Assembly (NCBI GenBank): GCA_905197485.1
Contig: CAJJYZ010000025.1
Span: 1 to 35,092, forward strand
DNA from: an uncultured Lachnospiraceae bacterium
Lineage (GTDB): Bacteria > Bacillota > Clostridia > Lachnospirales > Lachnospiraceae
DNA length: 35,092 bases
Direction of reading: 5' to 3'
Part shown: one piece after another, positions 33,092 through 35,092 of the stretch
Layout: the number at the start of each line of letters is the position of its first letter
How positions within the stretch are numbered: position 1 is the first letter of the stretch
Made by a program: the position numbers and the translations under genes
The notes under the pieces: generated by a model
What the model saw: only the letters and a program-made list of their open reading frames with translations
The model's database searches: none
Told to the model about the DNA's origin: nothing

Positions 33092-34660
33092 TTAGAAGTT
33101 CCAATGAATTTCGATAGGTACTTCCTTAGTTACAGGGTCTTTTTTGCCAACAAGAATGTAGTCAATCAGTTTTTCTACAATTTCCCTGTCTAAGTGTTCA
33201 AGATTTGTATATTGCTCAATTAACTGGCGACGATTATCACCGTCTTCCATTTTTCTTTCAAGCGTATCAAGCTGTTTTTGCGTATCAGCCACCAGTTTTT
33301 CAAGCCTTTCTTTTTGAGTAACGAAGTCCTTTGATAAATCTAAATAATCTTGTTCTGAAAGAATACCTTTTACCTTATCTAAATATAGTTCACGAATACC
33401 TTTTGTATATTCGGCAATTTTCTTTTCATAAGTAGAAATAGTAGATTTTAGGGCTTCTTGTTTTTCTTTTAAATTATTATTAAAAGTGACATTTTGTTCC
33501 AGTTCATCCTTATCAAGATATGCCATTGACATACGGTTCAATTCTGTAATTACAGCTTGTTCCAGTTTGGGAACAGATATAAAAGAACCGATACAAGCGT
33601 CTTTTGATACGTGGCGATTAGAACATTGCAGATACCGTCTGCCGTCTGTCTGCTTATTAGAACGCATTGTATAACCACAATACATACAACGAGTTTTTTG
33701 AGCAAATAACCCGATAGTACCGACGGAAAAAGGTTTTGCCTTTTGTTCAATCAGCGATTGTACTTTATCCCAAAGTTCTCGGTCAATGATAGCTTCGTGT
33801 GTCCCCTCAACTCTATACCACTCGTCTTTGGGTCTGGGTTTGTTCTGTTTGGTTTTATAAGAAACACTACCGTATTTTCCTTGTACCATATTTCCGATAT
33901 ACATTTCGTTGCACAACATATCAGAAATAGCAAAATATTTCCAAAGTGTGCTGTTTTTTCTTGTGGGTTGCTTATAACGTAACCCATGAAGTCGTTTGTA
34001 TTCTGTCGGGTTCGGTACACCACGGTCATTCAGCATACGAGCAATAGCTGTTTTACCATATCCCTGTGAAAAGAGGGTAAAAACTTCTCTAACGATTTGT
34101 GCCGCTTCTTCATCAATAATCAGATGTCCCTTTATGTCTGGGTCTTTTTTGTAACCATATAAGGCAAATGCACCAATATGGAAACCATTTTTTCTTCTGT
34201 CCGTAAGCACGCTTTTGATATTATCAGACATATCTTCCAAATACCATTCATTTACCAAACCGTTAATCTGGCGTGATTTTTTGTTTCCCTTATTCGCAGT
34301 ATCAGCATTATCAACAATACTAACAAAACGAATACCCCAAACAGGAAAAAGTCCGTGTATATATTTTTCTACTAATTCCAGTTCTCTAGTAAATCGGGAT
34401 TGTGTTTTACAAAGAATAATATTGAATTTTCGTTTTTCAGCGTCTTCTAACAACTGATTAAAAGCTGGTCTGCGTCTGTCTGCACCTGTATAATCGTCAT
34501 CACTATAAATATTGTAAACTTCCCACCCTTGCTCTAATGCATATTGAAGCAACATAGATTTTTGATTTTGAATACTGTTACTATCGTCACTTTCTGATTG
34601 TTTGTTTCTGTCTTCCTCTGATAAACGGCAATATAAAGCAACTTTTATTTGATTTGTCAT
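33092..34660 (-). CDS. Large serine recombinase (TnpX/TndX-like)
   Basis: The 522-residue protein starts at ATG 34660-34658 with AAGGGGA upstream; a longer frame to 34690 lacks a site. The resolvase catalytic domain (1-~150) has ALYCRLSEEDR with nucleophile Ser14, then DDDYTGADRRRPAFNQLL and CKTQSRFTRELE with active-site arginines. The recombinase DNA-binding domain follows (GYGKTAIARMLNDRGVPNPT; MLCNEMYIGNMVQGK). A zinc ribbon has CMYCGY and CSNRHVSKDAC. A coiled coil spans ~390-470 and the protein ends EIHWNF. Such enzymes integrate and excise elements at short att sites by double-strand exchange at a 2-bp core. Its 3' end abuts the broken cotJC gene, so it presumably moved this element. 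Confidence 0.95.
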   Translation of the reverse strand: MTNQIKVALYCRLSEEDRNKQSESDDSNSIQNQKSMLLQYALEQGWEVYNIYSDDDYTGADRRRPAFNQLLEDAEKRKFNIILCKTQSRFTRELELVEKYIHGLFPVWGIRFVSIVDNADTANKGNKKSRQINGLVNEWYLEDMSDNIKSVLTDRRKNGFHIGAFALYGYKKDPDIKGHLIIDEEAAQIVREVFTLFSQGYGKTAIARMLNDRGVPNPTEYKRLHGLRYKQPTRKNSTLWKYFAISDMLCNEMYIGNMVQGKYGSVSYKTKQNKPRPKDEWYRVEGTHEAIIDRELWDKVQSLIEQKAKPFSVGTIGLFAQKTRCMYCGYTMRSNKQTDGRRYLQCSNRHVSKDACIGSFISVPKLEQAVITELNRMSMAYLDKDELEQNVTFNNNLKEKQEALKSTISTYEKKIAEYTKGIRELYLDKVKGILSEQDYLDLSKDFVTQKERLEKLVADTQKQLDTLERKMEDGDNRRQLIEQYTNLEHLDREIVEKLIDYILVGKKDPVTKEVPIEIHWNF

Positions 34661-34712
34661 AATTTGTTTTCCCCTTTTAAGAGAAGACAAAACAAACTAT
34701 CTCTGCAATATT

Positions 34713-34742
34713 ATTATAACATTTAGCAGGATAATTTGTCTA
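34713..34742 (-). promoter_or_regulatory. Promoter of the recombinase gene
   Basis: On the minus strand TAGACA (34742-34737), an 18-bp spacer and perfect TATAAT (34718-34713) form a good promoter, about 50 bp before the recombinase start. Two direct copies of TAGCAGGA (34724-34731 and 34748-34755, plus-strand reading, 24 bp apart) flank the -35 and may bind a regulator. Confidence 0.65.
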
Positions 34743-34886
34743 TCATCTAGCAGGAGTAACCTGCCCCTTATTTTTTTCAAGTTCACTTATCAATTCTATC
34801 CATATAGAAGTGTATGCTTTCTTAAACATCCGTTTATCATTGTTTTTAAAAACATTTTTACAGATTATCTTCACATCATTTTTCAT
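34743..34886 (-). CDS. Small protein upstream of the recombinase (47 residues)
   Basis: The frame starts at ATG 34886-34884 with a good ribosome site, GAGGTGG, five bases upstream, and ends at TGA 34745-34743. The product (MKNDVKIICKNVFKN..., ending EKNKGQVTPAR) is basic and probably helical. It has the same orientation as the recombinase, with the recombinase promoter starting at its stop codon. Small basic genes next to large serine recombinases are often element-control proteins such as recombination directionality factors, but no family is recognised. Confidence 0.6.
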   Translation of the reverse strand: MKNDVKIICKNVFKNNDKRMFKKAYTSIWIELISELEKNKGQVTPAR

Positions 34887-35014
34887 TCGACCACCTCACA
34901 ACAATATATTAAGAAGATATGCAAAAATGCTTGTACTTTATGAAAGATTTTGTCAATTTTAGAAGCAGACAGACGGCTCTGGAAAAGCTCCGCTGGTATT
35001 TCAACCAATCTCAT
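34883..35014 (-). CDS. Possible small ORF overlapping the 47-residue gene
   Basis: A 43-codon frame (ATG at 35014, starting MRLVEIPAELFQSRLSASKI) ends with a TGA that overlaps the next start as ATGA, the usual arrangement of coupled genes. An in-frame stop lies 33 bp upstream of its ATG, and the ribosome site (AAAGGTGG, 14 bases away) is poorly placed. The opposite strand is also open here, so only one of the two readings can be real. Confidence 0.3.
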   Translation of the reverse strand: MRLVEIPAELFQSRLSASKIDKIFHKVQAFLHIFLIYCCEVVE

Positions 35015-35092
35015 TTCTATGAGCAAAACCACCTTTGGGACGTATCATTATTCTGTGAGGATAGGTCGTGGCAAAACGACTTTTCCAACAGT
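34919..35092 (+). CDS. Possible partial plus-strand ORF at the window edge
   Basis: A frame opening at ATG 34919 stays open for 58 codons to the window end (MQKCLYFMKDFVNFRSRQTA, then EKLRWYFNQSHFYEQNHL). It has natural-looking composition but is rich in Trp, Phe, Tyr and His. There is only a weak AAGAAG two bases upstream. It would be divergent from the recombinase. It conflicts with the minus-strand 43-codon frame, and I cannot decide between them. Confidence 0.25.
   Translation, partial: MQKCLYFMKDFVNFRSRQTALEKLRWYFNQSHFYEQNHLWDVSLFCEDRSWQNDFSNS

Larger units (their letters stand above)
33064..35092. mobile_element. Left end of an integrated mobile element inserted in cotJC
   Basis: The segment contains a large serine recombinase and small minus-strand genes and continues past the window edge. 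The chromosome-type genes end precisely at the broken cotJC. Its class (prophage, integrative conjugative or mobilisable element, skin-like element) cannot be told from this end. Confidence 0.75.

Noticed and set aside
32911..33117. A plus-strand 68-codon frame near the mobile-element junction
   Set aside because: It is antisense to the CotJC fragment, which has clear family motifs on the minus strand.
1..35092. tRNA, rRNA, CRISPR arrays and replication origins
   Set aside because: None was recognised when reading both strands; no cloverleaf with a CCA-proximal T-arm and no DnaA-box cluster was noticed.

Overview
The window looks like a low-GC, spore-forming Firmicute of the Lachnospiraceae type (Dorea/Ruminococcus/Blautia-like). 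The reasons are AT-rich purine-biased genes with strong AGGAGG ribosome sites, Gram-positive wall enzymes (LytR-CpsA-Psr, L,D-transpeptidase, glucosaminidase, LTA-synthase-like), a CotJC-type spore coat gene fragment, and a TnpX/TndX-like large serine recombinase. Family assignments come from reading motifs by eye; no database was searched.

Layout. 1-282: non-coding, with two strong terminator hairpins, small CTTCG-loop hairpins and a promoter. 283-7124: a sugar-type nucleotidyltransferase and two large secreted wall enzymes, a glucosaminidase and a YkuD L,D-transpeptidase. Each carries six copies of the same ~95-residue 'YKFVWQKDNWKEWG' module. 7141-7249: terminator plus a good sigma-A promoter. 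7282-19532: a tightly packed 12-gene surface-polysaccharide operon with an initiating phosphoglycosyltransferase, UDP-galactopyranose mutase, acyltransferase, four glycosyltransferases, Wzy-like polymerase, Wzz/CpsC-like protein, degenerate CpsD-like ATPase, Wzx flippase and LicD. 19567-27019: a second promoter drives DUF1015, a LicC-like cytidylyltransferase fused to a HisC/CobD-like PLP enzyme, an opine-dehydrogenase-like enzyme, an LTA-synthase-like membrane enzyme and an LCP ligase. 27017-32817: a membrane-anchored cohesin-like protein with a polyacidic tail, an HtrA protease, a secreted protein of unknown function and a lipoprotein sharing a domain with it. 32839-35092: the last 74 codons of a CotJC-type gene (minus strand), cut off exactly where a mobile element with its serine recombinase begins; the element runs off the right end.

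How it may fit together (inference). Sugars are assembled on undecaprenyl phosphate, flipped by Wzx, polymerised by Wzy under Wzz control and attached to the wall by the LCP enzyme. LicD and the LTA-synthase-like protein would add phospho-substituents. The DUF1015/cytidylyltransferase-PLP/opine-dehydrogenase trio next to LicD looks like a route to an unusual CDP-activated amino-alcohol phosphate, possibly phosphoserine to phosphoethanolamine to CDP-ethanolamine, with N-carboxyalkylation. The shared repeats on the two wall enzymes could be the module that recognises the decorated polymer, by analogy with choline-binding proteins. The second main point of interest is the recombinase-bearing element inside a spore-coat gene, which resembles the skin/SPbeta class of sporulation-gene-interrupting elements.
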